DNA of 64,000 nucleotides from Hungatella sp. GTDB lineage: Bacteria > Bacillota > Clostridia > Lachnospirales > Lachnospiraceae. Location: positions 1 through 64,000 of the forward strand of contig JAAWHK010000004.1 of assembly GCA_022795805.1 (NCBI GenBank), given 5' to 3'. Positions within the stretch are counted from its first letter, which is position 1. Each line of letters starts with the position of its first letter. The notes beneath the pieces are model-generated. The model made no database searches and had not been told where the DNA came from. It saw only the letters and a list, made by a program, of their open reading frames with translations. Positions 17,701-27,856 of the stretch are shown here, one piece after another. Both the position numbers and the translations under genes were made by a program.

Positions 17701-18819
17701 ATGACGGATATGGACCGGGGAGAGTGGGGAAGGTTGGACGAGAGGAAAGAAAGCATTGTTTTTTTCATAGGAGACATGAGCCATTCCGGAGGTACGGAGA
17801 GGGTTCTGTCGGTCATAGCCAACGGGCTGTCGGACAGGGGGTATCCCGTGACCGTGGTCAGTCTTTGGGGGGACGGCAGGACGTTTTTCCCGATGGGAAG
17901 ACAGGTGAAGGTCAGGTGGATAAAGAGAGAGTGCCCGAAGGCAGGCATACCGGGACGGCTTAAGTTTCTCTGTTCCGTCTTGAGGAAGGCGGACGCCCGC
18001 ATTCTGGTGGACGTGGATATGATCCTGGGGTGCTACTCCCTGTTTATGAAATGGCGGATACCCGGATTGTACTGGATCTCGTGGGAGCATTTTTACTATG
18101 ATTTCCCCTTTGAAAGGTACAGGCTTGTGCGAAAGGCGGTGAGGAGGCTGGCGGGAAGATACGCGGACCGTCTGGTGGTCCTGACCCGGGCGGACCGGCA
18201 GGTTTACGCTGGGAGGATGGCCTTAAAAAACAGGATCGTCTGCATCCACGACCCGGCTCCCTTTGATACAGGGTATGAAAAAGAGGAGGAGACTCCCATG
18301 ATCTTTGGAGCCGGGCGGCTCACAAAGGTGAAGGGGTTCGACATGCTGCTGAAAAGCTGGAAGCTGCTGGAGGAGAAATATCCCCGGTGGACCATGGTGA
18401 TCGCGGGATGCGGGGAGGAGAGGGAGGCTCTGGAAAAGCAGGCCGGGGACCTGGGGCTAAAACGGCTGACATTTGCGGGCAATGTGCCGGATATTGAGGC
18501 GTATTACCAAAAAGCAGCGTTTTTTGTTCTTCCCTCCAGGAACGAGGGGTTCGGCATGGCGCTGCTGGAGGCCATGTGCTTTGGCCTTCCGGCGGTGTGT
18601 TACGCCTGCAGGATGGGGCCAAAGGAGATCGTGGAGGATCAGAAAACCGGATTTTTGGTGGAACCGGGGGATATATCCGCCTTTGCCGGGAAGATGGAAG
18701 TTCTTATGAGGGATATGGAGCTGCGCAGGCAGATGGGGCAGGCGGCTGCCAGGTCAGCCGGGCGGTTTGAGAGGGAGAAGATTCTGGATAAGTGGGAATC
18801 TTTGATAAGTGGGAGATGA
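17701..18819 (+). CDS. GT4 family glycosyltransferase
   Basis: IFFIGDMSHSGGTERVLSVIANGLS...; FGAGRLTKVKGFDMLLKSW; PSRNEGFGMALLEAMCFGLP. Confidence 0.92.
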   Translation: MTDMDRGEWGRLDERKESIVFFIGDMSHSGGTERVLSVIANGLSDRGYPVTVVSLWGDGRTFFPMGRQVKVRWIKRECPKAGIPGRLKFLCSVLRKADARILVDVDMILGCYSLFMKWRIPGLYWISWEHFYYDFPFERYRLVRKAVRRLAGRYADRLVVLTRADRQVYAGRMALKNRIVCIHDPAPFDTGYEKEEETPMIFGAGRLTKVKGFDMLLKSWKLLEEKYPRWTMVIAGCGEEREALEKQAGDLGLKRLTFAGNVPDIEAYYQKAAFFVLPSRNEGFGMALLEAMCFGLPAVCYACRMGPKEIVEDQKTGFLVEPGDISAFAGKMEVLMRDMELRRQMGQAAARSAGRFEREKILDKWESLISGR

Positions 18820-19844
18820 ATAAGAGGGAGATGAAAGTGTCGGTGATTATCCCTGTGTACAACAGACAGGCCTTTATCAGGCAGTGTGTGGGTTCGGTGG
18901 TTGAGCAGACGTGGAGAGATCTGGAGATCATCCTTGTGGACGACGGTTCCGGGGACGAAAGCCTGGCCATATGCAGGCAGATGGAGGCTGAGGACGACCG
19001 GATCCGGGTGGTGTCCCAGGACAGCCGGGGCGTGTCGTCCGCGCGGAACCGCGGGCTTTCCATGGCCCGGGGGGAGTACGTGTTTTTTCTGGACAGCGAC
19101 GATACGGTCTGCCCCCTGCTTTTGGAAACATTTGTCCGGCAGGCGGGGGAATGGGGGGCAGGGGTGCTGTTTTGCTCCTACACCAGGAGAGATCCGAAGG
19201 AGGACGGCGCCGGATGGGAGGACATCCAAAACGGCAGAACGATCCGGGAGCCATGGATCGAGAGTACCAAAAAGGAGAGCGAAGAGTGGTTTCACAAGAA
19301 GCATCACAGGGAACTGTCCGGTATCGGCGGGAAGATGATAGACCGCAGGCTTATAGGAGACTTGCAGTTTGACCGGGAGATTTCCGGCGGGGAGGATACG
19401 GTTTTTATGTACAATCTGATCCGCCGGGGCGTGAGGCTGGCCTGCCTTGACCGGCAGTGGTATTACTACCGGGAGCACGAGGGGAGCCTGTCCCATCTGA
19501 ACCGGATCGAAAAGAGCAGGCAGAGTTTTAAGGCTTATGAGTTTATAAGAGATGAGGAGTACCGAAGGGGCAGCCGGTGGGCCGGAGAGTGGGAGTACCG
19601 GTTTGTCTGGGACATCCTGACCAGATATCTGCTCATGTGTGAGCAGAAGGACAGGGACGGGAGCAGGGATTTGAGAGAGAGGATGCTAAAGGAGATGAGG
19701 CATCCATTATATAGAGCGTTTTCAGCCGGGAGAAAGGCGGTTTTCGGGGGATTGTTTTTTGGCTGTTCCCATATCCCTCCGGTGAGATGGCTGTGGATGA
19801 GAAAGAGGCGGGAGCCGGATCGTAAGATTTGCGGAAAAGCGTGA
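18816..19844 (+). CDS. GT2 family glycosyltransferase
   Basis: VSVIIPVYNRQAFIRQCVGSVVEQTWRDLEIILVDDGSGDES...FFLDSDDTV. Confidence 0.93.
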   Translation: MNKREMKVSVIIPVYNRQAFIRQCVGSVVEQTWRDLEIILVDDGSGDESLAICRQMEAEDDRIRVVSQDSRGVSSARNRGLSMARGEYVFFLDSDDTVCPLLLETFVRQAGEWGAGVLFCSYTRRDPKEDGAGWEDIQNGRTIREPWIESTKKESEEWFHKKHHRELSGIGGKMIDRRLIGDLQFDREISGGEDTVFMYNLIRRGVRLACLDRQWYYYREHEGSLSHLNRIEKSRQSFKAYEFIRDEEYRRGSRWAGEWEYRFVWDILTRYLLMCEQKDRDGSRDLRERMLKEMRHPLYRAFSAGRKAVFGGLFFGCSHIPPVRWLWMRKRREPDRKICGKA

Positions 19845-19877
19845 GGGCGAACATAGCGGTGAGAGGGGAGGAAGATT

Positions 19878-21125
19878 GTGACGGATCGGATATCGGTTAT
19901 TGTTCCGGTGTACAATGGGGCACGGTATATCCGGGATTGTGTTGGTTCGGTTCTGGAACAGACGTACACGGATTTTGAGCTGCTGGTCGTGGACGACGGT
20001 TCGACGGACGACAGCAGGCGGATCTGTGAGAAGCTCGGTGAAGAGGACGACCGGATACGGGTGGTGAGCGGGCCCCATAAAGGGGTGTCGGCTGCGCGGA
20101 ACAGAGGGATAGAGGAGGCAGAGGGGAAGTATCTGTTTTTTCTGGACAGCGACGATATGATTCACCCGCGGCTTTTGGAGGAGCTGCAAAGGCTGATGGA
20201 GAAAGACAAAACGGGCATCGCCGGGGAAGGGTACCTTGAGATTAAAGACGGGGATTTTGACAGGCCCGGGGGGAGAGAGAAAAAAGGCAGACGGCCGGAG
20301 GCGATGTATCTTGACAGCAGTCAGGCGGCCGATTACGATACCTTCGGCAGTTCCGGGACGAAATTTTATGCAATCGGAGGCAAGATGCTCCGCCGTGAGG
20401 CCATGCACGGCGTCAGATTCCGTGAGGAGCTGACCCATGGCGAGGATACGCTGTTTATGTATCAGCTGATTTCCTGCGGGTTGGACGCCTCCATTCTGAA
20501 GGCCGACTGGTATTATTACAGGACTCACGAGGGAAAGACTACCAGTGTGTACACGGTTGCGGCCTGCAGGTGCAGACATGGGGTTAACCGATACATACGG
20601 GATCACGAACTTCAGCGGGGAAGAAGAGAGAATGCCGTTCGGTGGGAGAACGCCACGGCGGCTTCCGTCATGAAATGGTATACAGTGGCCGAAGACGCCG
20701 GGGACAGGCAGCTGAAACGGTATGCGAGAATGCTGGGGGCCAGGGAAAGAAGAACGGAGCTGTTTTCCTGCCTGCGTCCGGAGAGAAAAGCAGAATTTTA
20801 TCTGGCGCTTTACTGCCCTCCGGCTTTTCGGATCGCATCCCCTCTGCCGTATAAATGGCTGGGGACAGAGGACAGATGGGAATGGGTGCGGCAGCGGGGA
20901 AAGGTGAAGTGCCGGATATGGAAATTCTGTACCAAATGGAAATGGAAGATAAAGGGAAGGATAACCTGGCTTAAATGGCTGGCCAGGGAGGAGTGGGCGA
21001 AGTCGTGGAAGATACGAACCAAGGTTAAGTGGAGATTTATACGGCTGAAAAGCCTGGTCAGGGAAGCGTGGGCAGGGAGTTGGTTTGAGGAGAGACATGG
21101 AAGGAGGCGGACATGGAGGAGCTGA
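19878..21125 (+). CDS. GT2 family glycosyltransferase with Trp/Lys-rich C-terminal tail
   Basis: ISVIVPVYNGARYIRDCVGSVLEQTYTDFELLVVDDGSTDDS; FFLDSDDMIHP. Confidence 0.92.
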   Translation: MTDRISVIVPVYNGARYIRDCVGSVLEQTYTDFELLVVDDGSTDDSRRICEKLGEEDDRIRVVSGPHKGVSAARNRGIEEAEGKYLFFLDSDDMIHPRLLEELQRLMEKDKTGIAGEGYLEIKDGDFDRPGGREKKGRRPEAMYLDSSQAADYDTFGSSGTKFYAIGGKMLRREAMHGVRFREELTHGEDTLFMYQLISCGLDASILKADWYYYRTHEGKTTSVYTVAACRCRHGVNRYIRDHELQRGRRENAVRWENATAASVMKWYTVAEDAGDRQLKRYARMLGARERRTELFSCLRPERKAEFYLALYCPPAFRIASPLPYKWLGTEDRWEWVRQRGKVKCRIWKFCTKWKWKIKGRITWLKWLAREEWAKSWKIRTKVKWRFIRLKSLVREAWAGSWFEERHGRRRTWRS

Positions 21126-22207
21126 TATCGATAATCGTTCCGGTTTATAACTCAGAATCCTATATCGGCGGATGCATAGAGTCGGTTCTGAATCAGACAT
21201 ACCCGTATTTTGAGGTGATTCTGGCGGATGACGGCTCAAAGGACAAAAGCAGGGACTTGTGCGAATCGTTTTGCCGGAAGGATGAGCGGGTGCGGCTTCT
21301 GAATCTGGAACACAGAGGCGTTTCTGCGGCGCGGAACAGGGCCATGGAGGCGGCCCGGGGGGAGTACCTGTTTTTTCTGGACAGCGACGATGTCATCCAC
21401 CCTCAGCTTTTGGAGGCGCTTTTGGGACTGTTGAGGCGGGATCATGCCGCCATAGCCACGGAGACCCGCTTCTATGCGGGGGGCGGAGCGTTTCGAAAGC
21501 CCACGGAGTGGAGGCAGGAGGAGGACTGCACAGGCGAAAGCATGTATCTGGATTGCGATGCGGCCATTGATTACCGGAATTTCGGCAGTCCGGAGACCAC
21601 GCTGTACGTCATAGGGGGAAAGCTGATCAGCCGAAATGCGCTGGGGCAGGTGCGTTTCAACGAAAAGCTGACCCACGGGGAGGACACGCTGTTTCTTTAT
21701 GAGCTGATCGCCGCAGGCGGGGATGTGTCGGTGTTAAAGAGGGACTGGTACTATTACCGGATCCACGAAGGAGGGATTACCAGTGTATTTTCGGTGCCCA
21801 CATGCAAAAGCCGGCATAGGGTCAACCGGTATATCCGCAACCGGGAGATAAAAAGCGGGAGGCGGGAGAATGCCCTGCGCTGGGAGGGCGTAATCCTGAA
21901 CGCTCTGATGAAATGGTATGAGATCGGGCGCAGAGAGAGGGACACAGGGTTAGCGGCCTACGCAAAAAGGCTGGGGAATGCGGAGGTGAGATCCGGGCTG
22001 TTTTCCGATATGGCGGTAAAAAAGAGAGTCAATTTCTATATAACCATGTACGGCTTTCGGCTCCATCAGATAATCTCAGCAGGCTACAGGGCAGCTCCCT
22101 TTGCACGACGCATATGGTCTAAAGTGTGGACGGCCGTGCCGTTTATCTATCAGGCAGCGTTTATCTGTCAGGTGTTTTTGTCAGGAAAGAAGAGGAGCGG
22201 GGAGTAG
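21113..22207 (+). CDS. GT2 family glycosyltransferase (paralog of the preceding gene)
   Basis: ISIIVPVYNSESYIGGCIESVLNQTYPYFEVILADDGSKDKS; FFLDSDDVIHPQLLEALL. Confidence 0.93.
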   Translation: MEELISIIVPVYNSESYIGGCIESVLNQTYPYFEVILADDGSKDKSRDLCESFCRKDERVRLLNLEHRGVSAARNRAMEAARGEYLFFLDSDDVIHPQLLEALLGLLRRDHAAIATETRFYAGGGAFRKPTEWRQEEDCTGESMYLDCDAAIDYRNFGSPETTLYVIGGKLISRNALGQVRFNEKLTHGEDTLFLYELIAAGGDVSVLKRDWYYYRIHEGGITSVFSVPTCKSRHRVNRYIRNREIKSGRRENALRWEGVILNALMKWYEIGRRERDTGLAAYAKRLGNAEVRSGLFSDMAVKKRVNFYITMYGFRLHQIISAGYRAAPFARRIWSKVWTAVPFIYQAAFICQVFLSGKKRSGE

Positions 22208-23341
22208 ATGGAAACAGTAGGGAGAAAGAAAGCGGATGTGGGAATCATAACCTTTCACTGCGCAGATAATTACGGGGCCATGCTTCAGGCCTACGGCCTG
22301 AAACGCTATCTTGAGACCAGCGGCGTACCGGCGGATATCGTGCCCTATGAGCCGCCGTTTATGACCGGGAGGCACTGGTGGATTCCCTACATACCCATCG
22401 GAGGCCCAAAGAAATGTATCAGGTGGGGCGTCACCAGGTGGAGGGCCCACAAGCGCATGGGAACGGATTTTTTCAGGCTCAGGGCCAATATGAGGCGGTT
22501 TCGGAGAACGTATCTGGTCAGGCGGGGACAGGGACGCATTCTTTTTGCGTGGCAGATGAAGCGGCTTACGTACCGCTGCTACATCGTGGGAAGCGACCAG
22601 ATCTGGAATCCGGCCATAACCTGCGGCCTGCGGCCGGTGTATTTCGGGGCGTTCGAAAACCGAAGAAAAGAGAAGGTGGCGGCCTACGCGGCCAGTCTGG
22701 GGGGGAAAGCTCTGGAGGAGAGGTATGACGCGGAGTTTTCCGCTCTGCTGGCCCATGTGGACGTCATATCACTCAGGGAGGCTGCGGCTGTCCCCTATAT
22801 AGGGAAATTCCGCAGGGAGCCGATACAGGCGGTGCTGGACCCGGTTTTTCTGCCCGGGAAAGACGAGTGGGAGAAGATCGAGAAGCCGCCCCGAAGAGAG
22901 GGGTACATCCTTCTGTACGCCACGGAGCTGGACAGGGACATGATCGGGTATGCAAGGGAACTGTCGGAGAACACGGGGCTTAAGGTGGTGGAGCTGAGAA
23001 CCAACACCGGGGAGACGGACAAAAGCTTCCTGGTGGACTACACGGCCGGGCCGGCGGAGTTTTTGGGCTACATCCACAGGGCCGATTATGTGGTGACCAA
23101 TTCGTTCCACATGGCTGCGTTCAGCATTATTTATGAGAAGCGATTTCTGGCGTTTCTCCACAGCAGTTTCGGCGCCAGGATTCACAATATCCTTCAGATT
23201 CACGGGCTGGAAAGCCGGCTGTGTGAGAACGGCCGCAGGGCGGATATGAACGGGACCATTGACTGGGAGGACGTAAAGCGGAGGCGGGAAAGCTGCGCGG
23301 AGGAATCGAAGAGGTTTTTGACGGATCATATCCGTGTATGA
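22208..23341 (+). CDS. polysaccharide pyruvyl transferase family protein
   Basis: VGIITFHCADNYGAMLQAYGLKRYLE; YIVGSDQIWNPAIT; YVVTNSFHMAAFSIIY. Confidence 0.92.
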   Translation: METVGRKKADVGIITFHCADNYGAMLQAYGLKRYLETSGVPADIVPYEPPFMTGRHWWIPYIPIGGPKKCIRWGVTRWRAHKRMGTDFFRLRANMRRFRRTYLVRRGQGRILFAWQMKRLTYRCYIVGSDQIWNPAITCGLRPVYFGAFENRRKEKVAAYAASLGGKALEERYDAEFSALLAHVDVISLREAAAVPYIGKFRREPIQAVLDPVFLPGKDEWEKIEKPPRREGYILLYATELDRDMIGYARELSENTGLKVVELRTNTGETDKSFLVDYTAGPAEFLGYIHRADYVVTNSFHMAAFSIIYEKRFLAFLHSSFGARIHNILQIHGLESRLCENGRRADMNGTIDWEDVKRRRESCAEESKRFLTDHIRV

Positions 23342-23378
23342 CGGCCGTAAAGGGCAGTCACGGACAGGAGGAGAGAAC

Positions 23379-24482
23379 ATGAAGCTGTATGAAAACAAGG
23401 AGCAGTGCTGCGGGTGCGGCGCCTGTGAAGCTGTCTGCCAGGCGGGGGCTGTCTCCATGGTGCGGGACAGGGAAGGGTTTGCCTATCCCCGCACGGAGAT
23501 GTCCCTGTGTGTAAACTGCGGCCGCTGCCGGCAGGTATGTCCATTAAAACACAGGAGCCGGGGGGCGGGCGGGCATAAGTATTACGGTGCCCGCGCCCTG
23601 GATGAGTCCGTCAGGCATTCCAGCTCGTCGGGAGGCGTTTTTACGGTATTTGCACGACATATGTTCAGCCGGGGCGGAGCGGTCTTCGGGGCGGCCTACG
23701 ACGAGAACATGAGAGTGGTGCATTGCATGGCGGAGGATGAAACTCAGCTGGAGCGCATAAGGAGGACAAAGTATGTCCAGAGCGACATGGGAGGGATCTA
23801 CGGCCGGATCGAAAGCCTGTTGAAGGAGGGCAGACGTGTGCTGTTTAGCGGAACACCCTGCCAGGCCCATGGGCTGAGGCTTTTTCTGGAGAAACCGTGG
23901 GAGAATCTGGTGACCCTGGATCTGGTGTGTTACGGCGTACCCTCCCCCGGAATCTGGCAGGACTACGTGGCGTATCTGGAACACCGGCACGGCGGGAAGA
24001 TGAGGGAGTTTTCCTTCAGGGACAAACGTGGCGGGGACCACGGGCGGACGCGCTCCTATGTCATAGACGGCGAGGAGTATGCGGGCCCCCACGGAAAGGA
24101 CGGGTACTGCCTGATGTATTTCCGCAACTACATCCTGCGCCCTTCCTGCCATGAGTGTCCCTACTGCAGTGTGGACCGGGGCAGCGACATCACCATCGGA
24201 GATTTCTGGGGAATAGAGAAGGTGAAACCGGAGATGGACGACGGCATGGGAACATCCCTTGTGATCCTCCACACAAAGAAGGGGGAGAGGCTGTGGAATC
24301 AGGTGAGGGATCAGCTGACGGAATTTCAGTGCAAAAAAGAAGATGTCCTGCAGCCACGGCTTCTGACGCCTACGGACAGGGCAAAAGGAAGGCGATGGTT
24401 CATGCTCATGTACAGATTTCTGCCCTTTGACTTCATCGTGAAGGCGGTGGACGACATAAGATCCAGGAGGATATTGGGATGA
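23379..24482 (+). CDS. coenzyme F420 hydrogenase/dehydrogenase beta-subunit family Fe-S protein
   Basis: Two 4Fe-4S motifs (CCGCGACEAVCQ, CVNCGRCRQVCP); SSGGVFTVFARHM; VLFSGTPCQAHGLRLFL; C..CP..DIT(I)GDFWG. Confidence 0.92.
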   Translation: MKLYENKEQCCGCGACEAVCQAGAVSMVRDREGFAYPRTEMSLCVNCGRCRQVCPLKHRSRGAGGHKYYGARALDESVRHSSSSGGVFTVFARHMFSRGGAVFGAAYDENMRVVHCMAEDETQLERIRRTKYVQSDMGGIYGRIESLLKEGRRVLFSGTPCQAHGLRLFLEKPWENLVTLDLVCYGVPSPGIWQDYVAYLEHRHGGKMREFSFRDKRGGDHGRTRSYVIDGEEYAGPHGKDGYCLMYFRNYILRPSCHECPYCSVDRGSDITIGDFWGIEKVKPEMDDGMGTSLVILHTKKGERLWNQVRDQLTEFQCKKEDVLQPRLLTPTDRAKGRRWFMLMYRFLPFDFIVKAVDDIRSRRILG

Positions 24483-26272
24483 GCGGGGATGAAGAGAGGG
24501 GAAAGCAGGCAATCCGGGGAAACGATGATCCAAGCAGTATGGAAGAATGGAAAGCGTACAAACAACAGAAACGAAGCCGCCTGAAAAACACGGATTTCAG
24601 CATCATATCCTTAAACTGCTGCGGGACCATTATCTACCGCGACATGGAGATGCCGTACCTGTCCCCGACAAACAACTTAAGCATGAGCGTGTCCGACTAC
24701 ATGAAACTGGCCGAGAACCTTAGGTGGTATATGGCGCAGGAACTGACGGAAGTGGAGGCGGACGCCCCCTACCCTGTGGGCATGCTGGGGGATATAAAGA
24801 TATACTTTGTCCACTACAAGACGTTTGAGGACGCAAAGGAGAAGTGGGAGAGGCGGAGAGAGAGGATCAACTGGGACAATCTGTTTTTTATGACCATGGA
24901 GAAGGCGGGGAATACCCGCGAACTTATGGAGCGCTTCGAACAGCTGCCCTGCAGAAATAAGGTTATTTTTACCAACAGGGAGTATCCGGAGTTTTCCGCT
25001 GCCTTTTATATAAAAGGGTTTGAGGGGCAGGACGGGCTGGGGGATATTACCGCTTTCCGGAGCAGATCGCCTATAAGAAGGTATGAGGACGATTTTGACT
25101 ACGTGGCGTTTCTGAACGGGGAGGGGAATTGCAAGGAACCCTGGTCCGGATTCGTAAAGGACAGGGTTACGGTCATAACCCCGGTGTACAACGGTGAGTC
25201 GCACCTGGCTTTCATGCTGGATTCCGTCCTGGGGCAGACGTATCCTCACATAGAGATGACCCTGATCGACGACGGTTCCACGGACAGGACGGTGGAGGTG
25301 GCGGAAAGCTACCGGGATAAGTTCAGGGCCAAAGGGTACGGCTACCGCATTATACGGGGATTTCACAAAAATGCCTCCGCAGCCGTCAATGGGGGCCTTC
25401 CCTATGTGACCGGGGAGTTTCTGATCTGGCCGGACAGCGACGACATTCTGGAGCCAGAGTCCGTGGAAAAGAGAGCCGCCTTTCTGAAGGCGCATCCAAC
25501 ATACGGCGCGGTGCGCTCCCAGTCCTACTATTTTGACCGGGACAAGGGCATGCTGGATAAGTCGGACGAAAAGATCGGGGATCCGGACCGGGAAGAACTG
25601 TTCTGGGATATTCTGGAGTTTAAGACGTACGTGTGCTGCGGATGTTACATGGTAAGGTCCGAGGAGTTTTTTAAGATTTATCCGGAGCGCCGCATACCGG
25701 AGTACCCGGTGGGACAGAATTTCCAGATGCTTCTGCCCTTTATGTACCGCCACAGATGCTTCACGATCCGGGAGCCTCTGTACGGGGTCTGCGTCCGGGA
25801 AGGAAGTCACTCCAGGACGCCCCTTGGCCGTGAGGAGGAGGAGCAGAAATACCGGGATTATGAGAGTCTGGTGGACGAGATTGCGGGCATCTGCGGGATC
25901 CGGGACAAGGCGTCCAAAAGGCGTATCCTGTGCTGGAAGGTGAAGAGGCGGTACGAGATCGCGTGGAAGTACGGGGAGAGGAAACAGATGGCAAAGGCGC
26001 TGTTCCATCTGTGTCTGTGCGGGAGAAGCGGGCTGAAACTCTTCGGGGAGCGGGTCAGGATCCTGTGGAAGCACAACCGGATCGCGGGGGTGAAGACGTG
26101 GCTCTACTGGAGATTCAGGATCGGTACGGCGAAAGTCCTGGGGGTATGTATAAGGGGTTGGAAAAAGACTGCAGGCTGGTGTGTGCGAAAGGGCGGCTGG
26201 GTATACTGGAGGGTCAGGATCTGGAGGGCAAACCGGCGCAGAAAGGGGAAGAAGGAGTCTGAGGACAACTGA
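24479..26272 (+). CDS. DUF1919-GT2 fusion glycosyltransferase
   Basis: N-term ~200 aa DUF1919 (NNLSMSVSDYMKLAENLRWYM...APYPVGMLGDIKIYFVHYKTFEDAKEKWERRRERINWDNLFF), then VTVITPVYNGESHLAFMLDSVLGQTYPHIEMTLIDDGSTDRT. Confidence 0.88.
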   Translation: MSGDEERGKQAIRGNDDPSSMEEWKAYKQQKRSRLKNTDFSIISLNCCGTIIYRDMEMPYLSPTNNLSMSVSDYMKLAENLRWYMAQELTEVEADAPYPVGMLGDIKIYFVHYKTFEDAKEKWERRRERINWDNLFFMTMEKAGNTRELMERFEQLPCRNKVIFTNREYPEFSAAFYIKGFEGQDGLGDITAFRSRSPIRRYEDDFDYVAFLNGEGNCKEPWSGFVKDRVTVITPVYNGESHLAFMLDSVLGQTYPHIEMTLIDDGSTDRTVEVAESYRDKFRAKGYGYRIIRGFHKNASAAVNGGLPYVTGEFLIWPDSDDILEPESVEKRAAFLKAHPTYGAVRSQSYYFDRDKGMLDKSDEKIGDPDREELFWDILEFKTYVCCGCYMVRSEEFFKIYPERRIPEYPVGQNFQMLLPFMYRHRCFTIREPLYGVCVREGSHSRTPLGREEEEQKYRDYESLVDEIAGICGIRDKASKRRILCWKVKRRYEIAWKYGERKQMAKALFHLCLCGRSGLKLFGERVRILWKHNRIAGVKTWLYWRFRIGTAKVLGVCIRGWKKTAGWCVRKGGWVYWRVRIWRANRRRKGKKESEDN

Positions 26273-26333
26273 CATCCTGAGATCGGACGGCAATGAGAAG
26301 CCAGAGCGAGTTTCGAAAAAGAGAGGTGTGGAC

Positions 26334-27113
26334 ATGCGCTTTTGGAGAAATTTGAAAAAGTATCACGAGTATGCGCTGTATGAAGCCAGAGCCAGGCTGA
26401 AATCGGAGGTGACCTCCTCCTATCTCAACTGGATCTGGTGGATTCTGGAGCCGTTCCTCACAATGCTTATCTATATTTTTGTGTTTGGCCATATTCTGAA
26501 AGTATCGGAACCTAACTACGCCGTCTTTCTGTTTATGGGAATCCTCATGTGGAATTTTTTCGGCGGGGTGGTGCGGTCCAGCGTTCTGCTGGTGAAGATC
26601 AACCAGGACATCATATCGAAAGTGTATGTGCCCAAATACATGCTGCTCATCAGCAACATGTATCAGTATGTCTGCAAATTCGGATTCGGCATGCTGGTGG
26701 AGCTTGTCATGCTCCTTATATTCCGTGTACGGTTCGGGTGGCATATGCTGTATGCCATTCCGTTTTTCATAGGGTACTCCATGCTGGCATTCGGCGTCTC
26801 CAGCATACTGATACACTTTGGAGTCTATGTCTACGACCTTACCTACGTGGTGGGGATCATACTGAATTTTGTCATGTATCTCAGCGGGATTTTTTACTCC
26901 ATCGAGGGAAGGCTTCCCGGCAATTTCGGGAAGATGGCGTCCAAATTTAATCCGGTGGCGTTTTTTATCTCGTCCATGAGGGATATCATGATATACGGAA
27001 AAGCGCCGTCCCTTGTGTGGCTCTTTCTGTGGTGCGTTGTGTCCGTGCTTTTGGCATCCATCGGAATCATGCTGATTCATAAAAACGAGAACAATTACGC
27101 GAAGGTGATCTGA
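26334..27113 (+). CDS. polysaccharide ABC transporter permease (Wzm/TagG-like)
   Basis: YLNWIWWILEPFLTMLIYIFVFGHIL..., ABC-2 TM pattern; adjacent ATPase. Confidence 0.9.
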   Translation: MRFWRNLKKYHEYALYEARARLKSEVTSSYLNWIWWILEPFLTMLIYIFVFGHILKVSEPNYAVFLFMGILMWNFFGGVVRSSVLLVKINQDIISKVYVPKYMLLISNMYQYVCKFGFGMLVELVMLLIFRVRFGWHMLYAIPFFIGYSMLAFGVSSILIHFGVYVYDLTYVVGIILNFVMYLSGIFYSIEGRLPGNFGKMASKFNPVAFFISSMRDIMIYGKAPSLVWLFLWCVVSVLLASIGIMLIHKNENNYAKVI

Positions 27114-27114
27114 T

Positions 27115-27837
27115 ATGGTATCCATAAAAGTCGAAGACCTGGTAATCGAGTATAAGCCTTTAAGCGGAATTACCATACAAAAAAATTTTTTTCAGAAGCA
27201 TGAGAAACGGTACATGTACCGGGCCATAGACCATCTGTCTTTTGAAGTGAAGAAGGGGGAGATATTCGGCCTCATAGGGCGCAACGGAAGCGGAAAGTCC
27301 ACGCTTTTGAAGGCCATAGGGGGGATGATATCCCCGGATTCGGGCAGTATCAGTCTGGGAAAACAGTCCGCAGCTCTTCTGGCAATCGGCGTGGGATTTA
27401 AGCGGGATATGACGGGGCGGGAGAATATCTATATCGCGGGACTGCTGCTGGGATTTACCCAGAAGCAGATCAGGAAGAAAGAACAGGAGATCATAGAGTT
27501 CGCCGAGCTGGGGAACTTCATCGACATGCCCGTGAGAACCTACTCCAGCGGTATGCACTCCAGGCTGGGCTTTGCCATCACGGCCATGCTGGAGACGGAC
27601 ATCCTGCTCATCGACGAGGTGCTCAGTGTGGGGGACGAGCGATTCCAGAGAAAAAGTTTTGACAAGATGAAGGAACTGATCGGCGGCAGGGAAAAGACTG
27701 TGGTAATCTGTTCCCACAACCGGCCGGTTCTGGAGGAAGTCTGTGACAGGGTTCTGTGGATGGACCACGGAAAGGCGGTTTTGTGCGGGGAGGCCAGGAC
27801 CGTTTTGGAGGCGTACCAGAAGTATATGGAGGAGTAG
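27115..27837 (+). CDS. polysaccharide ABC transporter ATP-binding protein (Wzt/TagH-like)
   Basis: Walker A GRNGSGKST, signature YSSGMHSRLGFA, Walker B DILLIDEVLSVGD. Confidence 0.93.
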   Translation: MVSIKVEDLVIEYKPLSGITIQKNFFQKHEKRYMYRAIDHLSFEVKKGEIFGLIGRNGSGKSTLLKAIGGMISPDSGSISLGKQSAALLAIGVGFKRDMTGRENIYIAGLLLGFTQKQIRKKEQEIIEFAELGNFIDMPVRTYSSGMHSRLGFAITAMLETDILLIDEVLSVGDERFQRKSFDKMKELIGGREKTVVICSHNRPVLEEVCDRVLWMDHGKAVLCGEARTVLEAYQKYMEE

Positions 27838-27856
27838 CGGCGGAAGGAAATAAAGG

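Noticed and set aside
24677-26335. 552-aa antisense ORF
   Set aside because: Antisense to the DUF1919-GT2 fusion; Pro/His/Arg-rich composition typical of reverse-frame readthrough in GC-rich genes
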